Positions 48,193 to 59,970 are shown, counted from the first letter of the stretch. The stretch: DNA of 64,000 bases from Acholeplasmatales bacterium (GCA_017961685.1 JAGCWW010000043.1:1-64000), one strand, 5' to 3'. Notes: generated by a model not told the origin, from the sequence alone. Numbers and translations: made by a program.

Positions 48193-48699
48193 ATGGATAT
48201 AAGACAATTAGTAAACAAGTATCAACAATATTTAAAAAACGATGATTATGATGGATTATTTGCAGCATGTAAAGATTCTAGCGAACGAAAAGATTTAATT
48301 GAGTTTTTATATAATAGGTGTGCTATAGATGTATTACCTCACATGACTTCTATACCACCAAAAATGTTCCAAGATGTTGAAGGTATTTCTTAGATCAGGA
48401 TTCCTGATAACATAACTGATATTGGAGAAAGAGCATTTATTGGATCTACGGTATCCAAAGTAATACTTCCAAATACCATAAAGAAATTACCAATGGGATT
48501 ATTTGAAAATTGTTTTAATTTACATAAAATATTTATTCCAGATTCAGTTACTGAATTTTCTTAGAATGTATTTAGAGGAACGCCCGACGATATATTAATT
48601 GGTGCTAATTTCAGATCAGATAATGCTTCAAAATTAAGATTTCCTCAATCAGAACTTGATTTTTATAGGTAGCATTTAAGATTTAGGAGAAATTCATAA
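48193..48699 (+). CDS. BspA-like leucine-rich-repeat protein, 168 aa
   Basis: AGAGG before ATG. The second half has IRIPDNITDIGERAFIGSTV, VILPNTIKKLPMGLFENC and IFIPDSVTEFSQNVFRGT, three 23-residue repeats of the BspA/LRR5 type known from Firmicutes and parasite surface proteins. Protein-protein or surface binding is expected; unusual inside a phage head-tail region. Confidence 0.75.
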
Positions 48700-49763
48700 T
48701 GAAAATAGAAAAAATTTTAAATGAAGCATTTAGTCCTTCCATGCCAACCTGGTTAAAGAATTTTTTTCTTTATAATACCGAAAGAAGAAATCCTGGAAGT
48801 AAATTTAGATCTACGAGAATGTATCCATAGCCAAAAGGATCGGAAGCAGAATATTCTGCTCTTAGAGGTTCAAGGAATAGAAATATTGGTAGAGATGATG
48901 ATGATTTACGTGCCATTAATATATTAAATAAAGTAGGAATAAATTTTGAAAAAGCAAAATTTAATGAAATTAGTCCTCCACCAAAATTGAATAGCCCAAT
49001 ATTTTAGGATAAAGATAAATTATGTATTTCTTGGTTAAAATCAAATTATGATGAGATGTTATGGATATCAGGGTCTAGATCTTCAGCGCCACATGAAAAA
49101 TTTACGATGGATAATGGTAAAGATGTTGCTATGTGGCAATTAAATAATAAATAGTTTCAAACTTATTGTAAAGGTTTCTGTTGGTTAGATATGACAGATC
49201 CCGATAATTTTAGGGAGTAGGATTAGTAGAAACGTGCATTAATACGTGCTGGGTCTGTAGAACGTAATCCTAAACAAGGAAAGGCTGCGGAGACGGCGGC
49301 ACAAAGAGGTTGGGGTAATAGTAATTTCGATAAATCTGGTTATTATAAAATTCCTGCAGTAAAAAGATATGCAGATGAATTAGCCAGAAGAAAATAGGCT
49401 GGATTAGCTAATGCATTAGTTGAAACACGAGAAGCATTAATAAAGCTAAGGGATGATTTAAAAAGCGTTATGGATATAGTGCTGGAAACTCCAACATACA
49501 GTATTAGACGTGGTATTAAAGATGCTACTCAATCTTTTACTAATGCAGTTGATTAGTTCGACACAGCAACTCAATATGCTGACCAATTATCTACGACAAG
49601 TAATCTAAGTTCAACGACACAATATCTTAAAAATTCTTTGGATTATACAAATAGATTTATTCAAGATGCATATTAGGTAATTGGTCAATTTGTTCCAACT
49701 ACAATTGATTACGACGTTAATGATACTACCATATATGATGATAGTGATTGGACAGGGTTCTAA
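48699..49763 (+). CDS. Unknown late protein, 354 aa
   Basis: Overlaps the previous stop (TAATG). Starts MKIEKILNEAFSPSMPTWLK, again with a (L/I)xEAF opening. The middle holds CISWLKSNYDEMLWISG and YCKGFCWLDMTDPDNF, like a small catalytic or binding domain of unknown type, and the end is a helical region. Over ten TAGs. Function unknown. Confidence 0.55.
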
Positions 49764-49841
49764 TTAAAAATAAATTTTTCTTTTAATTTATATTAAAGGA
49801 AGAATTTAAAAAATAAAAAGTAAAATATAGTAATATATTGA

Positions 49842-49854
49842 TGCTAAATTTATA
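49842..49854 (+). promoter_or_regulatory. Putative late promoter motif 4 (TGCTAAATTTATA)
   Basis: Exact match to the motif at 14728, 42 bases before the gene at 49897, inside a 133-base gap with no gene. Confidence 0.45.
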
Positions 49855-49896
49855 TGGAATATTTCAAATCCATTAAATAAAAGGAGAAATAAATAT

Positions 49897-50079
49897 ATGT
49901 TTATTTATGAAGGCAAGAAAAGAAATGAAGCAGATACTGCCGATGTTGAAGTATTAAACATTGTTTTTCAAGCAACTCAAATTCCAGCTGTAACACCTGA
50001 TGTTCAAGTATGGAAAGATGATACTACTATTTACGCAAAAATTGGAGATAATGTAATTTCTGGTAGCGTAAGTGAATAA
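49897..50079 (+). CDS. Small virion-type protein, 60 aa
   Basis: AAGGAG before ATG 49897. MFIYEGKKRNEADTADVEV, then PDVQVWKDDTTIYAKIGDN, is clearly related to the start of the next gene (SDVQLYKEDDTVHVLVGDN). First gene behind a late motif, so probably strongly expressed; likely a small decoration or head protein. Confidence 0.6.
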   Translation: MFIYEGKKRNEADTADVEVLNIVFQATQIPAVTPDVQVWKDDTTIYAKIGDNVISGSVSE

Positions 50080-50093
50080 GGAGGCTATTCTAA

Positions 50094-50480
50094 ATGTTAA
50101 TGTATGAAAAGAATGGAAAACTTATTCTTGATTTTCAAAAAAGTTCAATTCCAGCAGAAGTAAGTGATGTCCAACTTTATAAAGAAGATGATACCGTTCA
50201 TGTATTAGTAGGAGATAATGATTTAGGAGATAGCACTAAAGTGCTTTCATCCATTTCAGTAAAAGGATTTAAGACTACTTATGCAGTAGGCGATACAATT
50301 GATTTAACTGGAACAACTGTAACAGCTAAATATGATGATGGTAGCTCTGAAGTTGTAACTACTTATACAACTACTCCAGATGATAAAACTACATTAACTG
50401 CTCAGGATACTAGCGTGGTATTTTCTTATACAGCTGGAGAAGTAACAAAGACTGTAACTAAATCAATTACAGTTTCTTAA
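50094..50480 (+). CDS. Ig-like decoration protein, 128 aa
   Basis: GGAGG before ATG. N-terminal 45 residues resemble the preceding gene. The C-terminal 80 (LSSISVKGFKTTYAVGDTID, then DGSSEVVTTYTTTPDD and SYTAGEVTKTVTKSITV) form a bacterial Ig-like (Big_3-type) domain, common on phage capsids and tails for weak carbohydrate binding. Confidence 0.72.
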   Translation: MLMYEKNGKLILDFQKSSIPAEVSDVQLYKEDDTVHVLVGDNDLGDSTKVLSSISVKGFKTTYAVGDTIDLTGTTVTAKYDDGSSEVVTTYTTTPDDKTTLTAQDTSVVFSYTAGEVTKTVTKSITVS

Positions 50481-50507
50481 TTTATTTTAGAAAGGTAAGT
50501 GATAATT

Positions 50508-51245
50508 TTGACTCTTGATGAATATAGAGATGAAATAAAATTAAAACTTACTGGATAGATTTTAGATATAGAATTAGATGATGATACGATAGATCGTGTT
50601 ATTCGTTCTGCATTAAGAGAAATGCAGCGATATCTATCTTCAACTAGTCTATTAACAATGCCATTTAGTAAATGTATAGATTTATCAAACGTAACTGATG
50701 AGAGTGGTAAACTAGTAAAAATTAGTTCAATATCAAGGGTATATAGAGCTCATGGATTTGTTTCTGATGAAGGTAACAGCAATCCATCAGCTGCTATGGA
50801 TCCAATGTATGTTTCTTAGTGGTAGTTATTATCAGGAACTGGAAATTTATATAATTATTAGAATTATGTTTATGATTATGCAGCATGGAATACATTATTA
50901 TAGACAAGAAATACTACATCAACTGATTTAGCGTTTCGTTATGATAAAGCTTCAAATAAATTGTATATAAATGTTGCAAGTAATTATCCATTAAATATTA
51001 CAATTGAATATGTTCCAAGATATGATGATGTTGAAGAAGTAGTATCAGATTACTGGATAGATATATTAATGAAATTAGCTTTAGCAATAACAAAAATAAC
51101 AGTAGGTAGAGTAAGAAGTAGATATGTACAATCAAATGCTTTATGGCAAAATGATGTGAATATATTACAAGAAGGATTAGATGAATATTCACAATTGCAA
51201 CAATATCTACAAGCTAATTTACAATTAGTATATCCTATTGACTGA
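50508..51245 (+). CDS. Putative neck/head-completion protein, 245 aa, TTG start
   Basis: TTG 50508 behind AAAGGTAAG. Contains IDRVIRSALREMQRYLSSTS near the N-terminus and LNITIEYVPRYDDVEEVVSDYW later, a layout I associate with neck or adaptor proteins in Firmicutes myophages. Its place between decoration and tail genes agrees. Several TAGs in the middle. Confidence 0.55.
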
Positions 51246-51275
51246 TATATGTTTTGAAGGTAAGGAGATTATTAA

Positions 51276-53048
51276 ATGAGTTTATCCTACTTAACAGAGG
51301 CTTTCAAGAGCCTAGAAATTCTTGAAGAAGAAGATTTTAATCTTGCAAATAAAGAAGACGTAGAAAAACTGCAAGATTTTGAAAATGATTTGCCAGAAGA
51401 TACTATTGAAATCATGAGTATGGATTTTGATGATGTAGAAGAGGCAGAAGAAGAAAATGAAGAATCTCATATTGGAGATGTAATTTTAGATTGTCCAGTA
51501 TGTCATTCAAAACTGTATAAGCATTCTGATGAAGTAGTAATCGATGAAGAAGAGCAGCTCGCTAATGTTGGTGAGGAATGTCCTTATTGTTATACTTCTG
51601 ATGGATTTAAGATTGTTGGTCAAGTAGCTCCATATCAACCAGAAGACGAAATAACTGTTGATGTAGAGGATAAGATTGAAGATTCTGATGATGAAGTTGA
51701 GGAAAAAGAAGAAGTAGAAGAATCTTTAAATGAATCAAAAGAAGATATTATTACGTATTTTTCAGATTATGAGATTGATGGGCCCGAAGATGTTAAAGCT
51801 GAACGAGAAGAATTTAGAAATTATAATCTAAAAGCAAAAATTAGTTCAAAACTAACTCCTAATTATACTCATAAGGTTATCGTTTCGGGTAAGGTTGATG
51901 ATATGATTCGCTACGCAGAAGAAACTGGTGATGAATCATTAAAATACGAACTTCAAAAAAGAAATTATCTTGAAGAATCTTTAAATGAATCAAAAGAGGT
52001 AGATCTTACTGAATATCAGAAGTGGGTAGATTATGATATGAAGAAGTATCATAAGATATCAAAAAATACCATGGATAAAATCAAAAGTGCGGGGCTTTCT
52101 GTAGTAAAAGATTAGTATGGTGATTATGAAGTAATTGCTAAAAGAGCAGATAGCGATGTAAATGAATCATTTAATTAGAAGCTGACAGAAAAGCAATGGT
52201 AGTACACTTTAAAATCAGGCTCTCTTTTAAGGGATGCAATTGATGAAGGAGATCTACAACAAGTTCAATATGCATTAATTGATTGTTATGACGAATTACA
52301 TGATCATGATTTACTCGATGATGGTGAATATGATAGTTACGTTGAAGATGTTAGAATGCTTGATGCATCTGATGAAGATGCAGAAGATGAATTTGATTAT
52401 CAATTAAATGAGTTCTATGATCTTTGTGATAATTTAAATGTTTGGGTAGCTTTAAGTGAATCTTTTAATATTAAAAGAAAAAGAGTAACTGAAGATTTTG
52501 ATAAGGTTGAAGTCGAAACAGAAGATTAGAAAATTACCGTAAAGAGCGAACCAAAAGAAATAGATTCTGATGATTAGATGATTGCTCCTATTGAGCCTGA
52601 AGTTAAAGCAGATATTGAAGATAATATTGAAGAAATTGGAGAAGAAGGTTCAGAGGAAGTTGATTTCGATGTTGATGACTTCGATGAAGAGTCATTCGAT
52701 GAAATCGGAGAATCTTATTTAAGAAGAGTCTATGAGAATGTAACTTCTTATAAAACCAAGAAGGTTTCCAGTGATGGTAATAAATTAGTAGTCGAAGGTT
52801 TAATTACATTTAAATCAAAGAAAACTAAACCAACTAGTTTTATATTTGAAGCAAAAGATGCTACTAAGAAAGGCGCTTTAAGATTTATCGGAGAAAATCT
52901 TCAAATATCAAGAGGTCATAAATCATTCATGCTTAAAGGTAATTTAACTGAAGGTAAGTTTTTATCAGAATCATTAAATTACAATTATAGAACAAAGGAT
53001 TCAACTGGTAAGACTACGAGAATCTATGGAACAGCAAAGAGATCATAA
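51276..53048 (+). CDS. Large acidic virion-region protein, 590 aa
   Basis: TAAGGAG before ATG 51276. Starts SLSYLTEAFKSLEILEEED. Around residue 70 is a four-Cys zinc ribbon (LDCPVCHSKL ... ECPYCYTS). Two VEESLNESK / LEESLNESK peptides separate domains, and the end has SESLNYNYRTKDSTG. The repeated acidic linkers suggest several separable domains. Function unknown; several TAGs between residues 280 and 440. Confidence 0.6.
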
Positions 53049-53053
53049 ATAAT

Positions 53054-53380
53054 ATGAATAAAAATAAGATTGAGATGAAGAATCTTTCTGAAGAAGAAGG
53101 TTCAGTTTAGAACGCTATTGTAAACTGGTGGCAAACATACGACTTCTTTGAAAAATCTTCTGAACAAATATATAATGATTTAATTCAAATAATACCCGAA
53201 GAAAAGAAAGAAGATTCTTAGGTTAAAAGATTATTAGGAAGTATCTTAAGAAGTAAAGATTATACCATAGCAGCAAGTATTATATAGGAATTTGTTCTTA
53301 GAGGAGATAATCTTAGTAATCTTAGGGGATTCAAAGAAGTAGAACCGAAATTTATGAAAAATTTTGGAAGAAAAAGATAA
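53054..53380 (+). CDS. Unknown tail-region protein, 108 aa
   Basis: ATG 53054 six bases after the previous stop. Helical with NAIVNWWQTYDFFEKSSEQI; three TAGs. It lies where head-tail joining proteins are expected. No family recognised. Confidence 0.5.
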
Positions 53381-53410
53381 ATTTAAGAAAAGGGAGAGTT
53401 GTTACATAAA

Positions 53411-53992
53411 ATGAATAAAGAAAATGTAATAATAGCAACTGATCCCCAACAGTATGGATTTTTATTAACTCCTGCAATAAAATTACATAGAAGATGGTTT
53501 ATTGAAATGGCAAGGTTAATAGGAATTCGAGTTGAATATAGATATCCAAAAAATACAGTTATAAATCCAGAAACTCAAGAAGAAACGATTTAGTATGGAG
53601 TTAATTGGACTACATATGCAGAAATTGATTCAAAGTATTCATGTCCTGAAAATATATATTGTATATTTGAATAGCATCCGGATTAGCAAACGATGAAAAA
53701 AGTTGGATGGATGTCAGAATTACAAGAAAATAGTTCAATAATTCATGTACAATATGATCTAGAGCATATATAGCAAGGATGTTTATTTAAATTGCCTGGA
53801 GGCTTAGATGATTCCAAAGGTAGATATTTTAGATTAGTTAGATTAACTAATAGTATAATCTATCCAGCATCACTGATGTGTGAAGTAGTTCCTGAATACT
53901 TTGATTTATATGTACCTGATTAGAATGACCATGAACATAATAGTAATATTCCAGTATTGAATGATGAGGAGTATTATCATACTTGGAATTAA
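53411..53992 (+). CDS. Putative head-tail connector protein, 193 aa
   Basis: AGGGAG upstream; a TTG at 53399 in the same frame is an alternative start. Sequence runs ATDPQQYGFLLTPAIKLHRRW, then VGWMSELQENSSIIHVQYDL and FKLPGGLDDSKGRYFRLVRL, beta-rich. Location before the sheath gene suggests a neck or tail-completion role similar to T4 gp14/gp15, but identity is not secure. Confidence 0.5.
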
Positions 53993-54369
53993 TTATTACT
54001 AGTTTTTATAGTGGTGATAATGGATTTATTCAATATATTTTGGGTATTATCAGATCTCGTTTAATCGAAAGAAGTTTAGATTATACAAGATATGAAAATA
54101 TTTTTCAAGTTTATTAGTAGGATATATCTGTAGAATCTGTAATATTGTAGGCAGCATAGAATCTAATTGTGTAGAAATATAGCGATCAAATAATCATTAC
54201 AATAAATCCAAATGTATTATATAATAATAAATCAATAAGATTAATTGATTTATGTAAATTATTAAATTATGGTAATTTAGAAAATCAAGGTTGTCATATA
54301 TTTACTGATACATTTGATTATGTAGTTTCTCATTTGGAGAACTTATATTCTGAATATACAAAGAGGTAA
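53983..54369 (+). CDS. Unknown tail-region protein, 128 aa, TTG start
   Basis: Open from TTG 53983, overlapping the previous gene, with nearly ten TAGs (VYQQDISVE, LQAAQNLIVQ), so it is invisible to the standard code. Mixed alpha/beta; ends NLYSEYTKR. No recognised family. Confidence 0.5.
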
Positions 54370-54374
54370 ATAAG

Positions 54375-55031
54375 ATGGCAGTTTATTTTTATGATACAGC
54401 TTTATTAAACAAATTAAGATATTGGACAAATAAAACTAATTTAGCAATTTATGGAATAGATGAAACTAGAAGGTTATTTGAAGTAATTGGTACAGAGACA
54501 AATGATCACAAAATTAAATTACCAATTATTTGTTTAAGAAGAAATGGTGGATATGAAATACTAAATATTAATAAGAAACCATTAACTTATAGTGGTGCGA
54601 TAGCAGCACGTAAAAATGGAACTTCAACTTAGTTTAATGCTATTCCAATTCAAATTAATTATCAATTAGATATTTATGCAAAATATTTATAGGAAGCAGA
54701 TTCATATGCACGGAATTTAATATTTAATATAGTGAATTATCCTACTATGAAAATAGAGATCCCTTATGGAGAAAATCAGTATTTAGAACATTATGCAAAT
54801 GTAAGAGTAGCGACAAATGTAGAAGATAATTCATCAATACCTGAACGAATGGTTCCTGGATTATTTACTAGATTAACGTTAGATCTAAATATTGATGATG
54901 CATATTTATGGGATATTAGAGATCGTAATGATGTTGAAATTGATTCAACAGTGGAATTAAGAATACAAAATTCTGAAGCTGATGATTTCACAATCGAATA
55001 TTTTAAATTTAAAGAAAATGAAAATCATTAA
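54375..55031 (+). CDS. Putative tail-terminator or completion protein, 218 aa
   Basis: Begins MAVYFYDTALLNKLRYWTNK and contains LPIICLRRNGGYEILN, a pattern present in structural proteins just upstream of tail sheath genes in T4-like phages. Three TAGs. The sheath gene follows 20 bases later. Confidence 0.55.
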
Positions 55032-55051
55032 CTCAAGTTAGGAGAGAGTAA

Positions 55052-56557
55052 ATGAGTAGAATAGTTATAACCGAATCTGATTTTACAGTGCCTGTAGCTA
55101 CTTATCAAACTACCGATGTCGTTTTTGTTCCCGGTTTTTCTGTATTAGATTTAAGTACAGATGGTGCTGCTCAACAAGGAGAACCAAAATATTGTGCAAG
55201 TTTAGCAGATTTTTCAAAATATTTTGGGACCGTAACTCCAACATTTGCTGCAACGCAAACATATCCTGCTGGGTTTGATGCAAAAGCTACTGCAGGTTTG
55301 AGTACTACTAACTGGTTTGATGCAGGTGCAGCAGATCCTTCTTTTATTTATGCAAAGGAATTACTTGCTCAAGGGATTCCAGTGGTTTATGAACGAATGA
55401 ATATTTCCACAGCAGATATTACTGTTGCTGCTGCATATTCATATTTAACAACTTTAGTATTTACTGATACTAGAACTGAATCCATATCTTATCCAACAGC
55501 AACCGTATATAGTTCAACTTCTACGTATTCAATTGGTGATATTGTTTCATATACTGATAGTGAGACTGAAGAAACAAATTATTATAGATGTCTAGTAGAC
55601 ATTACAGAAGGAGAAGCTTTTACTCCTGCTCATTGGCAAGTTCTTCCAAAAACTTAGGATACGTTATAGCCGTTACTTGACTTAGCAATTCCCGTTAAGT
55701 ATTTAACAAGCGGTGGCTATCCGTCTGTTGAGTTCACTCCTGAGGGTGGTTCTGGAACTCTTGCAGGTTAGATGATTACAATGGCGGAAGCTCGTGGAGA
55801 CTGTGTTGCATTGGTTGATTATCTCGATAATGCAACAAGAAAATTAGTTGGCGATTCCAGTGTGTATGATGCAATTAAAGTTCTTTCTTCAGAATTTGCT
55901 ACTGCATTTGTTCCTTGGGTGGAAGTTTCATTTGTAAATACTTATGGTGGTACGTCTAATAATCATATGCCTCCATCTTTTGCATATTTAACTGCATTAG
56001 GTGAGGCTCTCGGATATTCGTCAAACACTCAAGCAATAGCTGGTGTAACAAGAGGACAAATTCCAAACTTTGTTAGACTTTGTACAAATTACACTTTAAC
56101 TAATACTATTGCAGAAGATACATTCCAACCTGAAAGTGGCGTATCTGTAAATGGTATTACTAATATTGCTAATTATGGTTACAGAATTTGGGGTAACAGA
56201 ACAATGAAAGCTAATAGTGGTGGAACTAAAGCCACTTCCTTCCTGAATATTAGAAATATGGTTTCTGATATTAAGAAGACAGTATATAATGCTGGTATGC
56301 TTACTTTATTTGAGCCAAATGCTCAAGTAACTTGGCTCAGCTTTACTTCAAAGATTACTCCATTCTTAGATAGTTTAATTAGTAATTATGGACTTTCAAA
56401 ATATACTATTGAAAGAAATACTACAACTGATACTGGTTCTCCTCTGCCAAAGACTACATTATCAGCAACTATAACCATTTATCCTGTTTATAGTATTGAG
56501 AAAATTACAGTTCAGATTGCTATTCGCGATGATGATACTGTAGAAGTTACTGAATAA
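55052..56557 (+). CDS. Contractile tail sheath protein
   Basis: 501 aa, GGAGAG upstream. Has the usual sheath end: TSKITPFLDSLISNYGLSKY and SIEKITVQIAIRDDDTVEV, preceded by PSFAYLTALGEALG and VAGVTRGQ-type blocks. Establishes a contractile-tail phage. Residues about 150-200 (SSTSTYSIGDIVSYTDSETE ... HWQVL) are an inserted carbohydrate-binding-like module that would face outward. Four TAGs near residue 202. Confidence 0.88.
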
Positions 56558-56572
56558 TGGAGGTAATAAATA

Positions 56573-57199
56573 ATGGCTTATAATACAAATAGTGTAAGAA
56601 TTAAGGGCTCTGATAGACCAAGTACATTACAACAGAATAATGCAGTTTCTCAGAGCGCATATCATATGGCAGATAGTCCTAATCTGTATGAGCCACAAAG
56701 ATCAAATAACTTTGAATTTGTCGTTTCTGGATTAGGAACATTAACATTACCTGATGGATCAGGACGTACAATTAATGAACAAAATGCTTCTGATGCTATT
56801 AGATTATCAGTTTCATCTTCAAGTGTACCTCATTTTACTCAGAGCGTAATCGAGATTCAAAGAGGTAATAATACCGTCAAGTATGCTGGTGTTCCTTCAT
56901 TTGATGCAGGCACATTAGTAATTAATGATTATATTGGACTTGAAGCAAAGATGGCTCTGGAAGCTTGGTAGAATCTTTCATATAATGTAAGAACTCAGAA
57001 AGTTGGTTTAGCGGGTGACTATAAGAAAGAGTGCTACTTGGTAGAATATACGCCTGATTATCAAGCCGTCAGAAAGTGGGTATTAAGAGGTTGCTGGATT
57101 AGTCAGATTTCTGAAGATAATTATAACAACGAGGAAAATTCAAAGCATACTATTACGGCAACAATTCAATATGATTACGGATATCCTTCTGCAATCTAA
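56573..57199 (+). CDS. Tail tube protein
   Basis: 208 aa, TGGAGG upstream. NNFEFVVSGLGTLTLPDGSG and a later YKKECYLVEYTPDYQAVRKW then IQYDYGYPSAI give the T4 gp19-like tube layout, and it directly follows the sheath. One TAG (EAWQNLSYNV). Forms the inner tube for DNA delivery. Confidence 0.85.
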
Positions 57200-57211
57200 T
57201 AGTAAATATTA

Positions 57212-57243
57212 TATAGAGTAGCGATTAATTTCGCTACTCTATA
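57212..57243 (+). terminator. Perfect hairpin after the tube gene
   Basis: 12-bp stem TATAGAGTAGCG 57212-57223 with 57232-57243, loop of 8, no T run behind it. Could end or stabilise the 3' end of the sheath-tube mRNA; lack of a U tract makes simple termination uncertain. Confidence 0.5.
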
Positions 57244-57253
57244 CAAGGATTAT

Positions 57254-57976
57254 ATGAAATTAATAGAAAAAGTAATTATTCATGATACTTTAAATAAAAA
57301 ATTATTTTCTGACGACAATAAATTATACCCTGAAGTTAAAGATAGAATATTAGACATTGTAACTGAATTTCTTGAGTATACAGAATTAGATTTAAATATT
57401 GCAGATATTCAATTAGTTGGATCTAATGTCTCTTATAATTATGCAGAAGATTCAGATCTCGATGTGCATATCATAACAAATTTTGATTTGATTGATGCTC
57501 CAAAAGAAATTTTACAGTCGTTATATAATGCTAAGAAAAGTTAGTTTAATGATAAATTTGATATAACAATTAGAGGAATACCTATAGAAATGTATATTCA
57601 AGATATTAATGCTGGTATACACTCTAATGGAATTTATTCGGTATTAGATGACAACTGGATAAAATTTCCTGATAAAATAACAGGAGTCAAGCAATATGTT
57701 TTTGCAGATGAATTGCAAGATTGGACTAATCATGTTAATAAAGTCATAAATGAAAAAAATTATGAGAAGGTTATTGATACAATAAATAAGATATACATGA
57801 TTAGATCTAATGGTTTAGCTAAAGACGGAGAATTTGGAAAGGGTAATTAGTTATTCAAAGAAATTCGTAGTGCAGGATTATTAGATAGATTAAAAGATGC
57901 ATTAATTGATATAATGTCTGACAGACTTTCATTAGAGGAATTAAGTCGTTCACAAATATTGAATCGAGATTTTTGA
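57254..57976 (+). CDS. Nucleotidyltransferase-like protein, 240 aa
   Basis: GGATT upstream. LVGSNVSYNYAEDSDLDVHI matches the GS..(D)xD core of DNA polymerase beta-type nucleotidyltransferases, with a third acidic position in IPIEMYIQD. It may modify RNA, protein or a small molecule; the target is unknown. Such genes occur between tail genes in other large gut phages. Two TAGs. Confidence 0.72.
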
Positions 57977-57989
57977 GGAGTGATTATGA

Positions 57990-58820
57990 ATGAGTTTCAT
58001 AGTTGAAGATAGTAGAACACAGCTTCTTCAAAAATCAAAAAAAGCAGATAATTACGTTCCGTCTAATCAAGCAAAAGGTAAGAACAGATATGAACGAAGA
58101 TTACATTCAAAAGTAGCAAAATCAGTAAAACAATATAATTCAATGGACATGAATAAATTATTTAAAGATAATATATTAGATGTTAATGTTGAAGTGAACG
58201 GTGAAACTGATAATTATATAGTTAGAATGTCTTTCGGAGGATTTCTAGATTATCTTCATGAATAGGTTGAACGCAACAATGGACAATTAGATTTACGAAC
58301 GATATCAAGAGCGTTAGTATCTGCATTTAATAGTGATAATACTTATATTTGGTGTAGCTGTGACGATTGGAAGTATCGTATGGCATACTGGGCTACAGTA
58401 AAAGATATAAATAGTGGGCAGCCTGAAAACAGACCGTCTGACATAACTAATCCAAATGATACAAAAGGTGCGGGATGTAAACATACTTTATTAGTTCTTT
58501 CAAATAATACATGGTTAATAAAAGTAGCTAGTGTAATTCATAATTACATTAATTATATGGAAAAGCATTAGCAAAGATTATATGCAGATATTATTTATCC
58601 TGCAATATATTAGAAAGAATATGAAGATGAAGTACAACTTGATATGACTTCTGATGATGAATTAGAAAGTGATAGTGAACTAATTGATATTGCAAATAAA
58701 TTTGCTACAACTAAGAATCAATTTCAAAAAGGTAATGAAATTGGAATGGATACTAGATTTAAATCATAGAATCAACCAATTAAGAAATAGGTTTCTTTCG
58801 ATGATTTAATTTCTGATTAA
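57990..58820 (+). CDS. Structural-region protein with CxC block, 276 aa
   Basis: GAGGAGTG upstream. N-terminal basic part (NQAKGKNRYERRLHSKVAKS), then YIWCSCDDWKYRMAYWATVK and GAGCKHTLLVLSN. The CxC...C..H set resembles SWIM-type zinc sites found in phage proteins of this kind near the tape measure. An acidic C-terminus follows. Five TAGs. Confidence 0.65.
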
Positions 58821-58936
58821 ATTTAAATTTTAGATAAAGAATCTCTATTTTTAATTTTTGATAACTTGTAAATATATATTAGAATATAATAACAGCATAT
58901 TATATATTCTTGAGGTTCTTTATGTTTTTCCATAGT

Positions 58937-58982
58937 ATAAGCATTTAAGGACTTTAAGAACTTAAATGCTTATTTTTTTTTT
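58937..58982 (+). terminator. Intrinsic terminator before the tail chaperone gene
   Basis: ATAAGCATTTAAG 58937-58949 pairs with CTTAAATGCTTAT 58961-58973, followed by a long T run. The gap 58821-58936 is AT-rich and includes a TTGTAAATA box at 58866 that may belong to a late promoter. Confidence 0.8.
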
Positions 58983-58994
58983 AAGGAGATTAAG

Positions 58995-59750
58995 ATGAGT
59001 AATATAACAATTCAAGAAACTTTTACATTACCGAGTAAAGGATTAGTTTATAATAGAAAAATTGATCCAATTATTCATTTAGAATCAATGACTACCGCAC
59101 AAGAAATGAAAAGATTATAGCCAAGTGATTCTCCATATTGGACATTATGTTCAATAATTGATGATTGTGGTGCAGCAGATTGTGGCATGTCTAGTTATGA
59201 TATGTGTCTTGGAGATTATTAGTATTTACTTTATATGCTTAGAATAGTAACCCACGGTAGTAATTATTAGGTGATTAGTAATTGTCCTTATTGTAGATCA
59301 GAAGTAAAAGAAATTATACCTTTAGATGAATTAGATGTTCTTGAATACACTTCTGATTTAGAAAAATATAAGGAGTTCGAATTACCTAAATCTGGTACAT
59401 TAGTTAATTTGAAAGTATAGACTCCAAGGATGTTAGATAGCATTTCTGAAAGATCAAAAGAAGTAAGAAAGAAGTCAAAAAGCGGAAAGGTAGATAATAC
59501 ATTACTTTATACATTAACCGAACTTATTGATAAAGTTGATGGTAGAGAAATGGATGATGTTGAATTAGAAAAATGGGCAATAGCATTACCACTTGCGGAT
59601 ACTAATGCAATTCTTCAATATTCTGATAAATTCAATAATTCTATTGGTATTGATACAGAAATAATGACTACATGTCCAATATGTGGTTTATCATATACCA
59701 GTAGATTAAAAACAACGAACGAATTTTTTCGACCCAGTTTGGACTTCTGA
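58995..59750 (+). CDS. Baseplate-hub/tail assembly chaperone (T4 gp26-like)
   Basis: 251 aa, AAGGAG upstream. TFTLPSKGLVYNRKIDPIIH near the N-terminus and two CxxC pairs (NCPYCRSEVKE and TTCPICGLSYTSR) match the family related to T4 gp26 used in tail/baseplate assembly. It sits directly before the tape measure, where tail-assembly chaperones with programmed frameshifts are normal. Ends NEFFRPSLDF; an overlapping frame continues beyond it. Confidence 0.65.
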
Positions 59751-59955
59751 TGGGTAGCGGTATTCAGATTTTAGATATAAAGAAATAGTTAAAGAACGAT
59801 ATTTGATATCAAAACATACAAATACATCATATATTGATACGGCAGATATAACCCCAACAGAAAGAAATTATTTATTACAATTCATCATAGAAGATTTAGC
59901 AAAATAGAAAGAAATATTAGATGCTGCAAAACAGCAAAATAAAAATAAAAAATAA
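59710..59955 (+). CDS. Frameshift extension of the tail chaperone (no start codon)
   Basis: The +1 frame relative to the chaperone is open from 59710 to TAA 59955 and protein-like (PVWTSDGQRYSDFRYKEIVK, then TPTERNYLLQFIIEDL). It has no ATG or GTG, and its only TTG is far inside, so it probably is made by frameshifting. At 59724-59732 the chaperone reads TTT TTT CGA; a +1 slip to TTC, or a -2 slip, leads into this frame as NEFF-DPVW. This is the usual G/GT arrangement of tail chaperones. Confidence 0.6.
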
Positions 59956-59970
59956 GGGAGATGAATTTAT

